NCBI RefSeq assembly: GCF_021018895.1
Contig: NC_079387.1
Span: 2,139,583-2,203,582 of the forward strand
Direction of reading: 5' to 3'
DNA length: 64,000 nucleotides
DNA from: Seriola aureovittata
Lineage: Eukaryota > Chordata > Actinopteri > Carangiformes > Carangidae
Part shown: piece by piece, positions 44,461 to 56,252 of the stretch
Layout: every line of letters starts with the position of its first letter
How positions within the stretch are numbered: the first letter of the stretch is position 1
Position numbers and translations under genes: made by a program
Notes under the pieces: generated by a model
What the model was told of the DNA's origin: nothing
The model's database searches: none
The model's input: the letters and a program-made list of their open reading frames with translations, nothing else

Positions 44461-46980
44461 AGCTCAGGCTATATGCAAATGTATCATGTGTGATGCCTTA
44501 CAGATGCACTTGCATCTTATATACATGAGTAAGTCACATGTAAAAAATCTGATATCTACTAAACGCAATACGAAAGAGGCACTGTATTTAGCATGAGCAG
44601 CAAAAGCCACCATGGCTGAAGAGAAATGAAAGAGAGCGCCAACAACATGAAAATTAAAGTTCATCCACATAAAATGAAAGAAGACAAAATCGCAGTCCCG
44701 CCCACACTGTTTGACTGACACATGATCTCTGATTAGAGCAGCACAAAGACGAATAACCTGTACAAAACTCATGTCGACACACAGCGTTTCACCGCGTCTG
44801 GGCAGTGACCGTATCATTTCCACCTCACGTTTTTTGTTCGCTGTCAGACTGCGGGTGACGAGGATTCAGTTCAGGCCAGTGAATGATATTCTGAATCACT
44901 GCAATTAAGCCAGCTCTCTCTCTCTCCTACTCCAAAGAGAGCCACTTTTAAACCTGAGTCATAATAATATGGTGTGAAGTTAGAAAATTAAAACTGCAGT
45001 TGGAGGGAACATCTTGCAGTTGTGACCTTTTGCACTGCTAAAACACAAACTTTCAGTTATTTTTGACTTCAGCTAGAGTAGTGGATATTTTTTGTCAAAG
45101 CATAAATATACTGTAATTTTTTTTCAATATATATTTCAACGACGGTACACATTTAGTCTGCACGTTCTCTCCTCCTCAGGAAAAGTGTAGATGACACCAG
45201 ACAGTTTTCATGTATGAATAGGGTGGCATTAAGTTGGGGATAATCATGTTCTGCTGCTAATTTAAGGTAATGACAGTATGAGTATGTGAGTGCATACTGT
45301 CTCCATCTCTTCCTCCCCCCACATCCCTCCCTTATGCATTGGTAATGAGGTGTGCGCTTATTGACTCAGGGTGGAGATATGATTATCTCTCCTACCCTCT
45401 TCCATCCCTTCACACCCCACTTCTACATTCTCTCACTCTCTCCCCACCCCGGCCATTCATCAGAGGAGAATAAGGCATGTTTGTTGCATGTATATTGATT
45501 TGTGCTGATTGTAAGAAAAGCAGGGAGACTTACGCATCATAGATGGAGGAAGAGACACAGAGATCTCACCAGGGGCCTGTTGGTGTCTCTGTAGGCCTGT
45601 ACGGTCTCCAGCTCGGATGATCCAGTTGAGCTTCTTCTCTGGATGAATATTTACACAGAAGATCAGCCTTCAAAAGAGTTGGAAAAACATACTGTAAATG
45701 GTTTGTGCTGCAAGGTTGCTCATGTATATCTTTGTTGATTCGATCATAACAGTTTTAAAATCAAACTTTTCTATTGAAGGAGTGAAAAAATCTGTCAGTA
45801 CTGCAGTGGGGTAATGTCATTTCTTCCACTAAAAAACAGCCTGTTTGATTCAGGACAAATGAGAGTCAAAACCTTGAAGCAAGACGAACTACTACTGCAC
45901 TTCTAAAAATCCTTCAGAGAGCACAGGAGGCCAAGGCACAGACCATGAGCTGCAACCTCAGTTCTCATCTGGCCAGGCACTGGACCTTTGTTGCATGTCC
46001 GCCCTATATCTCTCTCATAAAAGTATAAAATGCCCAAATATACTTTGAAAAATTTGAAACATGTGCTACTCCAGGGTATTATTTATCTACTCCAAAATGT
46101 AAGCCAATAAATATGATTTGCACTGCCCTGCAGCTCAGAGAGACCGTTATATCTGCTGAGACTAATGAAGCTGAAGTTAATTAATACCAGTGACTCCACA
46201 ATCTGTTGACTATTTACTTGAAAAGTGATTGCAAAATACAAAATACCGACAACATACCTGAGAAACGGGCAGAAATATTACCCGGAACAAGACAAGACAA
46301 AAGCAATGGATCTGAAGATAGATGATTAAGGCCAAGGTCGTTGATCAACGATAACAAAATTATGACTTGAATTTAAACAATAAAGAATGGAATTAATGAG
46401 TGAATTGACGACTTTTTAACAGAATGTGAGTCACTAGTGTTATTAAACAATTTGTAAACACATTGTAGGAATTGTTTCCTAATTGATTGATTATAATTTG
46501 TTTTTTAATGTATTTATTTTATTATGTGATTACAAAACAAGTGAAGACAAGTGTAACAATAGACAAACACAAAAGAGAAAAAAAAATGTGTATGTTCTCC
46601 TTTTAACTTTTTTGAACCTCTACCACTTCTTCGAATTTTCCCATTTCTTCTATTGTATTTTTCCCTACTATGAAAACGTGACATCATCGTTTTAACCAAT
46701 CGCAGGACACAGTAAAGTTTGATGTTGCAGTTGAAGTACTGGATAATTTCTCTTTAAAAAATAAATTACCTGTTCACAGGAACTTTTCACAGTGCACATA
46801 GTGTTCAGGTTTTTTCTAAACCTAATGGAAGGCATGCCACTTGACATAGTATGTGGCACACTATAGTCCTATAATGCATGTTTCATCTTATCAATCTGAC
46901 CCAGTAACCGCCAAACTGGGAGGAATCACAGCACTTGAAAACTATCAAAGCTTCAAAACATCCTCCAGAAGTGCATTTGT
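44460..46980. other. AT-rich non-coding stretch, no gene seen
   Basis: Bases 44708-44731 match 7395-7418 (23/24), a remnant of a dispersed family. A minus-strand 119-codon frame (44464-44823) and others lack domains. The rest is unique-looking AT-rich sequence with a C-rich patch near 45306-45450. Confidence 0.45.
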
Positions 46981-46989
46981 TGCTCATAT

Positions 46990-47330
46990 TGCAGCTATAC
47001 GAAGAGTTGGGTCACTTCCACTCGGGCTAATGAGTTTGCTGGCAGCGTCGCTCTCTGTCTAATGACATCGTTGACACTGATGCTACATATTGTGTCACAG
47101 GCCTCTGGCAATCGCTCAGCAGCTGATGTCCTCACTTTGCCACCGGGGGCACACCGCCTGGCACGGTAGGCTGACGGTTTTGGCAGGCCACTGAGTAACC
47201 CGCTGCTACTGTGGCACAGTTTGCAGGACACATCAATTTGTTCCCCGCCATTGTGAGAGGCGATCTCTCTGGCGGCGATCCAGAGCTCGCCGCCTCGGCC
47301 TCATCTGCATATCTTTGTTATCTGGTGCTG
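46990..47330. promoter_or_regulatory. Candidate conserved non-coding block
   Basis: Complex sequence with 'gggctaatgagtttgc', 'gtctaatgacatcg', 'gccattgtgag' (SOX-like), 'atctgcatatctttgtta' and GC-rich parts. Opposing short frames, no domain. Confidence 0.35.
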
Positions 47331-47660
47331 GTTCTGAGGGAGAGAAAGGTAGAGAGGGAAGATAGACAGAGGGATGACGAGTTGTGCCTCGCCATCTGGG
47401 CTCTGCTTCTTCAGCGGCCACAAATTAAAACTCAACCTGTATGGAGAGGAGAGGGGGGAAAAATAGAATTGTCAAAAGGCAACAATACTTCTAATCTCTT
47501 TCTCCCTCTGTGCATTTTCAAAAGGGTGGGGAGAGGAAGAAAGGCGCTTTAATAATTAGAGGGATAGAAAGCTCAAACAGATGAAACAATGTCCCCCTCC
47601 TTTTTTTCTCTCCCTATCGTCTGTAATGACTCGAGCGCTGATGGAGAGGGCTCTTTGAGG
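47330..47660. other. Purine-rich to mixed stretch, no gene seen
   Basis: GAGA-rich patches (about 47338-47372 and 47438-47465) followed by a short pyrimidine run (about 47592-47622). No recognisable feature. Confidence 0.45.
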
Positions 47661-47666
47661 ATGACA

Positions 47667-47686
47667 TTCAAATGCTGACATTTGAA
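47667..47686. repeat. Perfect inverted repeat TTCAAATG-CTGA-CATTTGAA
   Basis: Eight-base arms with a four-base loop. Outer GACA and TGTC words extend the symmetry loosely. It could form a small hairpin or a symmetric binding site. It lies 25 bases upstream of the candidate start codon at 47711. Confidence 0.9.
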
Positions 47687-47710
47687 TTATGTCTGTTTAT
47701 CAGAGGGAGA

Positions 47711-47765
47711 ATGGCTCGCCCGCTTTTGTTGTGCCTCCTTCTGTGCGCAGACTCGCTGGTTGCAG
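47711..47765 (+). CDS. Candidate signal-peptide first exon (partial)
   Basis: The frame from 47711 reads MARPLLLCLLLCADSLVA: a basic residue at position 3, a Leu/Cys hydrophobic core at about residues 4-13, then a polar turn and an L-V-A end suitable for signal peptidase. The start context is strong (A at -3, G at +4). Directly after the codon for the last Ala, the sequence is G|GTACTC, a moderate splice donor giving a phase-1 exon end, a usual layout for secreted and membrane proteins. The frame has an upstream in-frame ATG at 47672. Past the donor it enters a CA repeat. No partner exon can be identified here, and chance occurrence in 64 kb is plausible. Confidence 0.2.
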
Positions 47766-47811
47766 GTACTCAAGCTGGCGTGTTCGTTTCAGTCACACTC
47801 ACACCTAGCTA

Positions 47812-47842
47812 CACACACGCGCACACACACACGCACACACAC
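47812..47842 (+). repeat. Imperfect CA microsatellite
   Basis: CA-rich array with two 'acgc' interruptions. Confidence 0.85.
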
Positions 47843-47849
47843 GTAATGC

Positions 47850-48110
47850 ATAATGGCTCATAGGAATCCTGAAGGGGCAATTTTAGATGGTTTTGTAAAA
47901 GTACAGGAGAGTGTAGAGACAGTGTACACTAAAAACTTTAATGGGTTTTATTTCAAGCATTTACAGCGGAAGAGCCATCAAATTGTAACAACCAACATAA
48001 AATCACTCATCGTCACTAATCCCCGACTGTATTGCCAGTTTATCTGCATGGCTTATTTCCTCGTGAGGACAAGCATGGACACCATTTTGTGGCTAAAATG
48101 CTAAATTCCA
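47850..48110. other. No gene seen
   Basis: AT-rich. An 83-codon plus-strand frame (47853-48104) shows no domain. Confidence 0.45.
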
Positions 48111-48720
48111 TCACAATCCATGTTAACCTTCAGGAAGCATCATACACTTAAGGGAGATCAAATTTGCATGGGGGAAGATTTATTGTCTATCAGTAAATGG
48201 GCTGCAATGCAAAACAAAGGCCACTCTCACAGTGGTGTGGTCCCTCCTCGGCTGCTTGTCAAAGTTGGGATCTAAAATCGGGACGATCCATCACGTTGGC
48301 ACATGAAAAATTATGGAATTCACCCCGAGGAAATGTATTCACGGGACGAGGGTGTAAATGGCTGTTTAACAAAGGCATTCAGAAGTCAGCGGTAAACGCA
48401 GGTCTGCAAGGTGTGCAAAACCGATGGGTGGGTAAAGGAGAGGAGAGGAGATGGAGGGAGAGAGGGAAGAAGGGGAGAGCAAACTGCACCCTCCAATTAT
48501 CAAGCTCACCATCAGAGGGCTGTTCCACTGCTGTACTCTGCCTGCATATTACATATCACAAGTGAAATATTTAAACAAGCATACATATTGAAACGATTCA
48601 GCAGGCTGGTTTGATTGTCAAAAGGAGCCCTGCTGAAGCTGCTGGGAGAGACGTGCAAGGCAATTATCTACATTTCTCCATTAATTATTGCACGCCAGTT
48701 TTAATGTTCTGTGAATGTTG
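48110..48720. promoter_or_regulatory. Candidate regulatory block with perfect octamer
   Basis: Carries ATTTGCAT (48162-48169) and, at the right end, 'ccattaattattgcacgcc' and 'gttttaatgttctg'. A purine-rich patch (about 48433-48478) lies between and produces spurious frames. Confidence 0.3.
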
Positions 48721-49260
48721 AATGTACCTGTGAGGGCATCAGTATGTAGCATGAACTGTAACTTGTGTATATGTATGGTCAGTGTTGGTTTAACATATGC
48801 ATATTTATATGTGAGCAGTCTATAGCTTGATGCGTTAGCACATGTGCATGAATGAATGTCATTTTTGTGTAGTGCTTTTGAAAGTAGTGCATAGATTTAC
48901 TGTTTATCCAAACGTCGCTGTTTCCAACTGACATACAACACCACTTACATAAAATTGGAGACTTGCAGGAGGTAGATTAAAAAAGAATTGCTGCATCAGA
49001 TGGTGAGACATTCTGTCTTTTACTCTTTTAATACTTCCCATAATGCATCTCTGTAGTGTCTTTTATAAGACCCTCCTTGCCTAGATGGGTGGGTCTCAAT
49101 ATCCCAAGTTTGGTATGCAGACTTTCAATAAGAAACATGCTGTCTGTGTCCCCAAGCCAAGGTGACCCTGATGACATCACTATGACATCATCAAGGTCAC
49201 AGAAGTAAAATTATATTCATGTTCAAAATTGGTGGAATTACCCTTTAATGAAACAATAAA
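48720..49260. other. AT-rich stretch with an 18-bp-arm imperfect palindrome
   Basis: Bases 49162-49200 form an imperfect inverted repeat: arms starting GTGACC and ending GGTCAC pair at 15 of 18 positions around a CTA spacer, with TGACATCA words inside. The surrounding sequence has the feel of an old dispersed repeat, but I cannot name it. Confidence 0.45.
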
Positions 49261-49284
49261 CAATTAAATTGCCGAGCAGTTTTG

Positions 49285-49294
49285 CTGCAAATAG
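49285..49294 (+). repeat. Left target-site duplication of the SINE
   Basis: ctgcaaatag, identical to 49502-49511. The match extends to 15 bases if the T run is counted. Confidence 0.85.
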
Positions 49295-49501
49295 TTTTTT
49301 TTTTTTTTTTTTAAGTATATTTTTGGGCTTTTTATGCCTTTAATGGACAGTATAGTGGAGAGTGACAGGAAACAGAGAGAGGGGGAATGACATGCAGCGA
49401 AAGGCCGTCCGATGCGGGATTCGAACCAGGGCCGACTGCAACGAGGACTGTAGCCTCTACACATGGGGCGCCTGCTTAGACCACTACGCTACACGACACC
49501 C
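49295..49501 (-). mobile_element. tRNA-derived SINE with target-site duplication
   Basis: Read on the minus strand, the element begins ggggtgtcgtg and has a pol III A-box TAGCGTAGTGG (plus-strand 49481-49491) and a perfect B-box GGTTCGAATCC (plus-strand 49417-49427). A teleost-type body follows (gacatgcagc and gacaggaaac on the plus strand), and the element ends in an A18 tail (T18 at 49295-49312). A direct repeat ctgcaaatag flanks it at 49285-49294 and 49502-49511, extendable by five T. Conserved promoter boxes, tail and clean duplication suggest a fairly recent insertion. The head resembles a tRNA with a long variable arm; the exact parent is uncertain. Confidence 0.85.
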
Positions 49502-49511
49502 CTGCAAATAG
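49502..49511 (+). repeat. Right target-site duplication of the SINE
   Basis: ctgcaaatag followed by ttttt, identical to the left copy. Confidence 0.85.
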
Positions 49512-49519
49512 TTTTTAAA

Positions 49520-52430
49520 TCTGATTTGAATCCAGTGTTATAGTAGTAGAAGAGGCACGTTTGCACTTGCAGTATCCAGTGTTACATGCATGCATATACA
49601 CTGTAAAGTCTTAGACTGTGTTCATTGCACATGCTATTTTTTCATATTGTGGAAGTTATATGTTTATGAAACAAAAGTATTTCTGTATATATGCTTATAC
49701 ATTACGTCTTCATGTGTCTCTCATTCTCCCGCACTGATAGTCTCAACACTCACCATGAGAACCTGTATGCAAATCCCTCTCCCCTCTGGTGGATGAGCTG
49801 TATGATCACCATATTGGCATGTGAAAATAATATAGATTGGGAACGTGAGAAGGAGACCAAGTGGAAAATGAGATGATTGCTAAAGTATGTTCTGCCCGAT
49901 AAACTGAAATTGCATTTGTCTCAGTGCTTGCAGGAGTCTATATAAAGATGTTCGCCTTAAGGTGGAAGTTGATAAGCGTCATACACAACAATCAGGATCT
50001 ATTTTTAGAAACTTTTCACCAATATCCTTTAATAATTGATTTGATTTAAAAGTATTGTTGTCGGGTTATTCTATCTTTAGCAATTTTGTTCCACTCTTAA
50101 GTTGAAAGGTCATGCTTAGATCCTCTCTGTGCGTCTCTCCCGGGTAAAGCATTGTTCAAATTCACTCTCCCAGCAGGCCTACAGGCCCAGCATGCACTGA
50201 GTGCCGCCTCATGTTCAGAGTCTCTCAGGACGGTGGGGGAGCCTTGCTCACCACAGTAGAGTGGACAACAGCTAAAAACACCAGCAAGGTATTTACAGTT
50301 CAGCTGACCAGAAAACGGTGACGTCATTCACACAGCCTACACCTGTCTTTAAAGATGATGCTGGTGATAGTTTATATATTTTTCTGACTGTCAACAGATT
50401 TCACCACACGGTATAACAAGTACGGTCTGTGTATCGAAAGCCTTATATATCCTCTGTGCGACAGAGCTCCATTGTTGTCCAAAAAGTATTAAGAGCACAT
50501 CAACAAGCCACAGCGTTGCAGCAAGTGACGTGTTCTTTCACTAAGGTGCCACATGTTTATTAATCCGCAGCTGAAAATAGTCCCCGACAAATGCACTATA
50601 TCCCCATTTGAGGAAGGTTTACTAAAAACTACAGTGTCCTCTTTTTATTTGGTGAATTTGTTGATGAGAAATACATAGAATAATGCCAGACTTGACTTGA
50701 TCTGACCTTTTTTTTCGCCCACATGATGACACGATATGATATTCAGTATCATGGCATTTAATTGAGGTTTGACTACATTTTAACACAACATGTCGCCTGA
50801 AATACAATGAACTCAAGTCAACTCAACAGATTTTTTTTCACCATCACTGGATGAGAATCAATGATGCCCAGTGCTGTGACTGACAGCAGCTTTGTCGTTC
50901 AACACGTGAGGTGTAATGTGTCATTTCCAAACAAACAACCGCTTCTCTTACAGGTTAGGGTCAAGCTCGGCTAAGGTCAAGGCCCCCGTACAACACCAGG
51001 GTTGTTGAAAACACACAACAGCCCCTTTGTTCTGGGAGTTCCTGCTTGAGTGAACACGCTTTGGGTTGAGACTGCTGTTTTCATTTAGTTGTTGCTCCTG
51101 GGGCAGTTTTTTCCCCTCTTCCTACTCCTCCCTAGATTTCATCGCCCCTGCACTGGGAGATGATTTTGTGAATGAAACCATGCATATCCTCACAGCCTTT
51201 ATGATGTTAATGACTAGCAGTGGAGGAACAATGGAGGGAGAACGCTGGGATTCAGAGGTTATGGTTGTGGGAAATAGAGGAGGTGTGTGTGTGTGAGTGT
51301 CTGTTTGTTTGCAACAATGATGGGTAAAAACTTTTTTGAAAAAATTTCTGAAATGTCAACTCAGACTTTTTTTTTTTTGACATATTCTAAACTGCAAAAA
51401 CAAATATTTTTCTCATATCAAAAAGAAAAACTAAGCCTTGTATTATTCAAGTGTCTGAGAATAGGAAATCCATTTGAACTGTCCATAAATCCTCAGATTA
51501 ATGCACGTTTTAAGCCTGAGAGATGGCGGTTAGGTAGAGACATGCATGAAGAAGAAACGTTTTGGAATCACACGACATGGCAAAAGAATACTGGTTTGAC
51601 TAAAAAGTAGAATTTTTCTCGAGTGACCTTGAGCATGATGTGAAAGAGTCTTGCAGACATCAAGGCACTGACAACATGATGCTTGTTGGCAGAAAATGCA
51701 GCTTTGCAAAAAGGATAATTTCGGTCTGTTTAGTTTTTACTGCCCAAGTACAATCATTTCCCCACCACTCATCCGCTCGGTGATATAGGATATTCCTAAA
51801 AGAGACGGCTGTAGAAACATTTTTCCAGACCGCATATTTATTTAAAATTCCCCCACTGAGTATCGATAATATTTATAAGAAACTGTATGTTCATTTTGTT
51901 ATGAACAATGATGTGTTTCCCAGGTGAACTCAATAACAAATAAATTGTTCAAAAGATTATTGTAAAGTCAGATTTGTATACATTAACTTTTTAAAATCTC
52001 ACATGCTTTAAAAAGTAAGGCAGCAGTGTTTACTTACAGACTACTAGCAAATGTCTACATGCCAAATATCATCATAAGTTTTGAGCTCATGTCATATATT
52101 CCTCTACACAGAACCATATAGAAATACATGTATTCACATACTATGAATGGCAGCTGCCAGTTGTGGACGAGGTACACAGATTCTTTCCTTAGGTTTGAGT
52201 AGCAATATCACAATATAAAAATACTATAATAATGATAATGGTATGGTTGTAGCTGCAGGTGGAGCTAATTCTACCTCCTAATGATCACCATAGTTATTCT
52301 TACTCAAGAGCCACAGGAGAATATATTGTGGATGTATCTATGCATGTATAGATGCTTTGTTGCATCTTTTTGTGTCTGCATCTACATGTGTGTATTAGAG
52401 GTCAAAGGTCACCGTTAGGCCTTCCCTGTC
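49520..52430. other. AT-rich non-coding stretch, no gene seen
   Basis: Short frames only; the longest (51287-51610, 107 codons) runs through T- and A-rich sequence and is unrecognised. A T12 run lies near 51368-51379. No repeat family identified. Confidence 0.5.
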
Positions 52431-52439
52431 CTCCTTCAC

Positions 52440-52910
52440 AACATTCTTAATAACCCATCTGCCAGTGCCAAACCTCCCCTTCTTCATGCCGTTCACATCC
52501 CGATCGCGGAAGATGTGTCAACACACAACGCGCCAGGCAATGATCCCTTCACCATGGCAACGACAAACAAGAAAAAATTCCATTAGTGCAGGGGTAAAGC
52601 GAGTGAGGAAGACAGAGAGAGAGAGAGAGAGAGGGAGGGAGTTGGCAGGAAGTCAAGAATGCCAAGCGTTCTGGCCGCCACCGCCGCACCCTGACAAAGG
52701 GCTCTGACAATTAGGATGAAAAATAAGCCTGCCGCCGGATGTTGTCATCTGTTGGTTGCCATCCTTCAGGTGCCCTCCACCAGAACGCCTACCGGCCAGT
52801 CCACCTTAAAAACACATCTTCAAATTAATCCTTGTCCTCCGGCTGCACAGGAAAGAACGTTAAAGGGTGAGACTGATAACGCTCAAAGTAAAGTCTTTGA
52901 CAGTTTCACA
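52440..52910. promoter_or_regulatory. Candidate regulatory block with X-box half-site
   Basis: Complex sequence with CCATGGCAAC (52552-52561, RFX X-box-like), 'ttccattagtgcagg' and 'acaattaggatg'. It is interrupted by a GA repeat (about 52614-52632). Confidence 0.3.
52614..52632 (+). repeat. (GA)n microsatellite
   Basis: About nine GA units, followed by GGGAGGGAG. Confidence 0.85.
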
Positions 52911-53665
52911 TAAAAACTCTTTACTTGCAGTCACGTCTTCTGATGCTCAGGAAGCAGAGCATCTTATATCACACACCTGCCTATCCTGTTTGATTGACAG
53001 GTGATAACACGGAAGTGCATTACATACACACTACATCCATAAGTCGTAAGCAATAGGACATTTTTTTGATATCATTGTAAATTGAACCACTTGGGGTTAT
53101 CGCAGTACGAGAAATGAAATGATGCAACCTTTCAATACAGTATGAGTAAATGCTTTTTTTCCTCTTTCTCTATACGAAACATCTGCAGACATCTGGCAGC
53201 GCTCCTTTCGACGGACAGCTCTCCCCGTGACACCGAGTGTGGCTGAAAATTGAGGGGCCGCCGCGGTTTAATCGCCATGTGATTGTTCGAGCATGTTACA
53301 GCTTGAAGGCACATCGGCGCAGACCACACCGGCAGAAACAGAAACACACTCATAAGAGCCTTGAAAACACATGCATGCTCACAGGTGCACACACACATAC
53401 AGTATGCGTCCTGCATGTGGAGGCGTCTGCTCTGATTCACCTCATCATTGATGCTGACATGTAAGATTAGCCAATCAACAAGCTGTAAATCCATCAACTG
53501 CAACCATATGCTAGAAATGCCAAAGTAAATACTGAGTTTTCATTAATGGATTATATACATGTGAGTAAAACACAAAGTTTTAGCCATTGTTTCAGACATA
53601 TATCTTCAGTTTAGAATTTAGGGCCATTGGGGGATATGCAAGCTGTTAATTTTGCCTGTAGGTGT
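52910..53665. other. No gene seen
   Basis: Mixed sequence. Near 52985 'tgtttgattgacaggtgat' loosely resembles the short repeat shared by 7395 and 44708. Opposing frames at 53132-53503 lack domains. Confidence 0.45.
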
Positions 53666-53667
53666 GT

Positions 53668-53668
<1 letters not shown>

Positions 53669-53700
<32 letters not shown>
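53669..53700 (+). repeat. (GT)16 microsatellite
   Basis: Near-perfect GT array, preceded by 'ggtgtgtac'. Confidence 0.95.
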
Positions 53701-53702
<2 letters not shown>

Positions 53703-53749
53703 GCATTAGTATCTGTGTATGACTGAGAGCAGGCCTTGCTAATCCCTCA

Positions 53750-54010
53750 CAGTAGGTCAACCACTCAAGGAACTACAGCCATTATCGGCTTTAGCTTCAT
53801 TTTATTAAATCACTCGCCACATCCCTGTTGTGTGTTAATGGGCTAATTTGTACCGACACCGAGCAAAGGATACAATCAATGATATGGTTTTATAAGGAGG
53901 CTTAATCAGATAACAACTTTGTTCTAGCCGGTAATTAAAAGCAGGAGTCAAGCTAGAAGAGACCAGACCTTCCTCAGCCTGTGCCCCGGTGCACCGTGGG
54001 AATGGAGGTC
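53750..54010. promoter_or_regulatory. Candidate conserved non-coding block
   Basis: Includes 'tgttaatgggctaatttg', 'atacaatcaatgatatgg', 'gcttaatcagataac' and 'ccggtaattaaaagcag'. No long plus-strand frame. Confidence 0.35.
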
Positions 54011-54310
54011 GGAGGTCGATTTCAAAATTAGTTAAGCTTGATGGGCTGCCGCTGACCTGCACAGGTGCTCCCACTTCCCCTGCTGCTCTGCGCTTCCTCC
54101 CGCCGACCCTGCCGCCCGGGGGTCACAGACATTGGGCCCCAGTTTCCATGCTTCCCCCCATCGCCACCTCCTCTACCCGGCTCCACATGACCAGTCTGGA
54201 TCCATTAGCAGAACCAGGACAAACCCCAGGCCTGCTGAGAAGACTAAAGACCACCATAGGGCTAACGCGAAGCTTAAGCACATTTTGCAGAAGAACATAC
54301 TCAGGCTAAG
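54010..54310 (+). other. GC-rich stretch open in two frames; weak exon candidate
   Basis: Two plus-strand frames stay open (106 codons from 53989 and 78 codons from 54132). The first is Pro-rich (LRFLPPTLPPGGHRHW) with GC-rich third positions, and 'gacctgcacag' near 54055-54065 could act as an acceptor. No domain is recognised and the neighbourhood is otherwise non-coding. Confidence 0.12.
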
Positions 54311-54690
54311 TGTTTGCACACCTTGTACTGCAGGTATCCATTGCTCAGTGAACTGTATTGTTCCTTAAAGTCTTGGCACGCACCTGCAGCTTGGTAAATA
54401 AAGTCTTGAAGAATATCTTTACCTTGCAACTGGTCACAAATAAACTGAAGGGGAATGTAAGGGTTAAATCTGCTTTTACACATAAACATGAAAACAAATT
54501 TCTCTCCCTCCCTTCCCCTCACCTCCTTTCGCCCGGCCGTCTGCACTCTCAGTATGGTTTTTTGAAGGAGAGTGGGGGGTGGGGGGGGTGGGGGCTGGTT
54601 GTTATTGGCGCGTCCGACCGAGAGAGACGAGAAGCTAGGCCGTTGTTTTTGAGCCCTGCTGTGGTGTGGCCTCCTGCTGCTTGGCCTGCC
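54310..54690. other. No gene seen; G-rich patch
   Basis: A G-rich tract at about 54571-54598 has several runs of 3-6 G with one-base gaps and could form a quadruplex. Overlapping frames on both strands lack domains. Confidence 0.45.
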
Positions 54691-54800
54691 ATGTGTAATT
54701 AAACATTTGGCCTCCACAATTACTCAGCAGTGTACACATGCCAGTGTCGGGCCTTGTGGAATATGCATTTCAAAGAGCACCAATTCCCTTAAAAGTGCTG
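54690..54800. promoter_or_regulatory. Short candidate conserved element
   Basis: 'tgtgtaattaaacatttgg', 'cacaattactcag' and 'ggaatatgcatttcaaag' in 100 bp, next to lower-complexity purine-rich sequence. Confidence 0.28.
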
Positions 54801-54981
54801 AACTGACAGCAGCAAGGAGGGGAGAACCTTTGGGGTGGGGCGGGAGGGGCTGAAGGGGAAAAGGGGAGGACGGAGGAGGGTGGGTGTGGGTCCACAGGGA
54901 TGGACTGATTAGAACATAAATGAAACTTGAAGCAGGCCTTGAAAGTGGACCAGCTCAGGGAGACATTGTTTGACAGGTACA

Positions 54982-55120
54982 GCTAACATGCTAGCAAGCC
55001 ACTCCATGTTTCATACAACTATGAATTTGTAACGTTTACCATGTTCACCATCTTAATTTAGCATGTTAGCATTTGATAATAAGCACTAAACACTAACGCA
55101 CAGCAGGGACAGATGAAAAG
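54982..55120 (+). mobile_element. Teleost dispersed repeat fragment ('catgttagc' family)
   Basis: Reads 'gctaacatgctagca', then 'aacgtttaccatgttcacc', 'atcttaatttagcatgttag', 'catttgataataagcactaa', 'acactaacgcacagcaggga'. I recognise this order from a very common percomorph dispersed repeat. The copy is diverged and non-coding. No library name is offered. Confidence 0.6.
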
Positions 55121-56250
55121 TTGTGATCTTTTGATGGAACCAAGATTCATCTTCTCTCTCTGACTGACTAACCAATCAGCATCCCTTCAACAATCATGGC
55201 TGGCCCATGTTGTTACCCCCATTCGGCCCTGCCTCCGCACAGGTATCCTTTGGTGTCACCGGGGGGCCACATGTCTGCGCAGGGAAACCCGGGGGCAGTG
55301 GAACATCTCAACATCAAAACCATCTTGGTGCTGCCGCCGGCCCGCTGTTTACATCCCTGACAGTAATGAAATTCACACACAACTGCCGTCTGACACGAAA
55401 ACTCCTCAGAATTTATGCAAGCTCATACATTAACATGTGACACCGTGTGTGTGTGTGTGTGTGTGTGTGTCCACTGGTGAAAAGGTTCTAACCTGCCATT
55501 AAAGGAAATAAATAAATTACAGAAAAACAAACAGCTGTTCTTTGCAATGTGTGACGGTGTGGGATGTTTATGATGAGCTACGACTCCTAGAAGCATAGAA
55601 GAATAACTAAAACAATTAACGCATGCACTTTGATACTTTCACAGTATAAATATAGAATTATACCTGTTTTATAATCAAAGAACACATGGACACCTACCTT
55701 TATACTATATGGGACCTTTAAAAAAAAAAAAAAAAGCGCCACCAACACGACTCTTGAACAAAAAACATAAGAAATGACTCAGAATACTTTAATAACAGAA
55801 ATGGCTGCAGTAATTCATATTCAGTAGGAAAATGTTTTTAAATGACCTTCAGTGACATTGACGGTGCTGTCACACAACCCTCAGCTCTGTGTAACCCAGT
55901 CAGAGCTTGCCAGAGACACTAAAGCTCCCTGTGAAATGACAAACCAGCAGCTCAGGCTCCAGCAACAGCACCCAGACTAAATACAACACCCGCTGCAAAC
56001 ACCGTATCATGACTCGAGGAGCAGCACACTGGCACCCAGCTGTCACTCAGACTTGAAATACCTCAGCATTCTGCCTCTCAAAAAATAAAAACCCTTCTTC
56101 TTCCCCACCAGTTTTACCCAAAACATGTGAATCTGCCACTTCTCTCTTATTGATAAGCCTTGACAAAAGTCTAAAGTCAGTGCAATAATGCAATAAGCTG
56201 AGGCAAACAGAGAGCAGAAAGACAGACAGGGGAAGAAGTTGGATTTCCAG
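55120..56250. other. No gene seen
   Basis: AT-rich to mixed sequence containing (GT)13 at 55445-55470 and A16 at 55720-55735. A 77-codon frame at 55207 shows no domain. Confidence 0.5.
55445..55470 (+). repeat. (GT)13 microsatellite
   Basis: Perfect dinucleotide array. Confidence 0.95.
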
Positions 56251-56252
56251 GA

